In this document: piece after piece, positions 62,560 to 64,000 of the stretch
How the letters are laid out: each line of letters opens with the position of its first letter
How positions within the stretch are numbered: position 1 is the stretch's first letter
Assembly: GCF_017114985.1 (NCBI RefSeq)
Contig: NZ_JABXKP010000078.1
Span: 1-64,000 of the forward strand
From: Nostoc sp. JL33
GTDB lineage: Bacteria > Cyanobacteriota > Cyanobacteriia > Cyanobacteriales > Nostocaceae
Length of the DNA stretch: 64,000 bases
Direction of reading: 5' to 3'
Notes under the pieces: model-generated
The model's database searches: none
What the model was told of the DNA's origin: nothing
What the model saw: the letters and a program-made list of their open reading frames with translations, nothing else
Made by a program: the position numbers and the translations under genes

Positions 62560-62684
62560 AATGTTGCGTGAGAGTCTATAACTTATGTGTAGACATGATC
62601 CGCTTGCAAGCAAAAGTAACGTAAATATATTTTCTACAGACAAGGATACTACTTTGAAAAAGTTTGCTCGAAGTAGTTTTATTT

Positions 62685-64000
62685 ATGATTGTCATAATTC
62701 AAACAATTGACTCTCAACTATCAATGGTGAACTCTACCCTCGTTGTCAGATTCTATATCAACCCTATGACAGGGAATGATACTAATACTGGTTCACGGTT
62801 GAGTCCGTTTAAAAGCCTCACCCGTGCCTTAAAAGTAATTAAAATCCCCACGATAATTCATCTGGAATCGGGAACTTACAGCGCCGCTAGTGGTGAGGTG
62901 TTCCCACTGATCATCCCTAGAGGGGCAACAGTGGTGGGTAACGAAGCGAAAAAAGGTGCAGGGATTGTAATTTCCGGGAGTGGCGAGTATGAAAGTCTCA
63001 GCTTTGGTGTGCAAAATATCACGCTGCTCTTGGTAGATAATGCCAGTCTTCTAGGTGTAACTGTCACCAATCCCTCAGTCAAAGGTACTGGTATCTGGAT
63101 TGAATCGGCTGCACCTACTTTAGCTAACAATACTTTCAGGGACTGTGGACGGGAAGGTGTGTTTACCACTGGTGCTGCCAAACCCGCAATTTTAGATAAC
63201 ATATTTGTGGAAAATACTGCTAGTGGGTTAGTGATGGCACGTTATAGCCAGGGAGAAGTCCTGCGGAATGTATTTCAAAGAAACCCTTTGGGCATAGCAA
63301 TTAGTGACTTTGCCGCCCCAGCGATCGCAAATAACAAATTATCCGAAAATCGCACGGCGATCGCCCTTTCTCGCAACGCCCAACCTGTGCTACGTCAAAA
63401 TCTCATTGCTAAAAATACCCAAGGTGGTCTATTAGTCAATGGCAATGCAATTCCCGACTTAGGTAACACCCAACATCGCGGTGATAATATTTTTCGTGAT
63501 AATAGTGAATTTGATTTATATAATGCCACTACACAAAAGCTGGTTTCCGTAGGTAATCAATTAAATCCTTCTCTAGTCAAGGGCTTGGTCGAATTGCTCC
63601 CAAGCAACCGGGTAGCGGTTAGCACCACTGACTCTAACGCTCCGACAGAATCCCGATCTCAAAAACTTCCCTTGTCCCCCCAACTAGATGGACATTGGGC
63701 AAAACCATTTATTCAGGCATTAGTGAACATGGATTTAACTCAGGGTTTTGCTGATGGTAGCTACCAGCCAGATAAACCCATGACTCGCGCCCAGTATGCG
63801 GCTTTGGTGGCGAGTGCCTTTAACCCATTTCCCAAAGTCCCAGCGCCTGATTTTACAGACGTACCCAAGGATTTTTGGGCTTATAGCGCTATCCAAATCG
63901 CGGCTAGTGGTGGCTTTGTGGGCGGATTTAGCGATCGCACTTTCCGTTTTGATCAAAATGTCCAGCGACTACAGGTGATTGTCTCCCTAGTAAACGGACT
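62685..64000 (+). CDS. DUF1565 beta-helix protein with SLH domains (3' end outside window)
   Basis: At least 438 residues, cut by the right edge. N-terminal part: DUF1565-type start FYINPMTGNDTNTGS, then right-handed parallel beta-helix repeats (about 60-300, for example ANNTFRDCGREG, LRNVFQRNPLG). After a Ser/Thr/Pro linker come two S-layer homology units, HWAKPFIQALVNMDLTQGF (about 335-375) and DVPKDFWAYSAIQIAASGGFV (about 398-440). Such proteins attach to the cyanobacterial cell envelope. No clear signal peptide is visible; start candidates are ATG 62685 and ATG 62724 in the same frame. Confidence 0.85.
   Translation, partial: MIVIIQTIDSQLSMVNSTLVVRFYINPMTGNDTNTGSRLSPFKSLTRALKVIKIPTIIHLESGTYSAASGEVFPLIIPRGATVVGNEAKKGAGIVISGSGEYESLSFGVQNITLLLVDNASLLGVTVTNPSVKGTGIWIESAAPTLANNTFRDCGREGVFTTGAAKPAILDNIFVENTASGLVMARYSQGEVLRNVFQRNPLGIAISDFAAPAIANNKLSENRTAIALSRNAQPVLRQNLIAKNTQGGLLVNGNAIPDLGNTQHRGDNIFRDNSEFDLYNATTQKLVSVGNQLNPSLVKGLVELLPSNRVAVSTTDSNAPTESRSQKLPLSPQLDGHWAKPFIQALVNMDLTQGFADGSYQPDKPMTRAQYAALVASAFNPFPKVPAPDFTDVPKDFWAYSAIQIAASGGFVGGFSDRTFRFDQNVQRLQVIVSLVNG

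Noticed and set aside
62280..62643. Three overlapping frames reading ALRVPIS / SNLGVAS / LEHGTPR
   Set aside because: Artefacts of the 21-bp array; mutually overlapping on both strands.

Overview
The window comes from a filamentous, probably heterocyst-forming cyanobacterium of the Nostoc type. Direct evidence is a complete psbA (photosystem II D1), an rbpA-type RNA-binding protein gene followed by rpsU, nifJ, many copies of the HIP1 octamer GCGATCGC, heptanucleotide tandem repeats of the STRR kind, and several kinds of tandem and inverted-repeat elements. I saw no rRNA, tRNA or CRISPR array. || Layout. 0-10.2 kb: a DUF4142 lipoprotein cut by the left edge, two exported or soluble oxidoreductases, a small membrane protein, a 21-bp repeat array, a cation efflux protein, and a three-gene operon for a Tat-exported molybdenum aldehyde oxidoreductase (PaoABC type). 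10.2-29 kb: an APC permease, a Uma2 nuclease-like protein, an SDR, murG next to an MltA-like secreted protein, psbA, a lipoprotein and several unknowns, a CysQ-like phosphatase, a PfkB kinase, rsmI and two stress-associated membrane proteins. 29.7-33.4 kb: a very large hybrid histidine kinase with three receiver domains. 34.9-40.3 kb: prs (PRPP synthase) divergent from a UbiA-type phosphoribosyltransferase homologue, followed by a HAD phosphatase, an SMR-type small transporter and a GT-C membrane glycosyltransferase. 40.4-51 kb: a Ser/Thr kinase overlapping bioD, an Eis-like acetyltransferase, uppP, a DUF4337 protein, an M20 amidohydrolase and a second histidine kinase. 52-64 kb: nifJ, a decayed region with gene fragments, rpsU-rbp, TldD, an unknown, a pentapeptide-repeat protein, and a beta-helix/SLH surface protein cut by the right edge. 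|| How the genes fit together. MurG, the MltA-like protein and UppP belong to the peptidoglycan and lipid-carrier economy. The prs-to-GT block reads as a possible route from PRPP to a polyprenyl-phosphate-linked pentose, its flipping and its transfer to a surface acceptor; this is the best candidate for an undescribed system here, and it is inference. || The non-coding part is unusually structured. Five separate tandem arrays share an exact 21-bp period, two of them with the same core in opposite orientation. There are two families of MITE-like elements with terminal inverted repeats, one copy nested in another element. STRR-type repeats sit in frame inside nifJ, the M20 amidohydrolase and the PfkB kinase. 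Transposase, response-regulator and PAN-domain remnants mark old decay.
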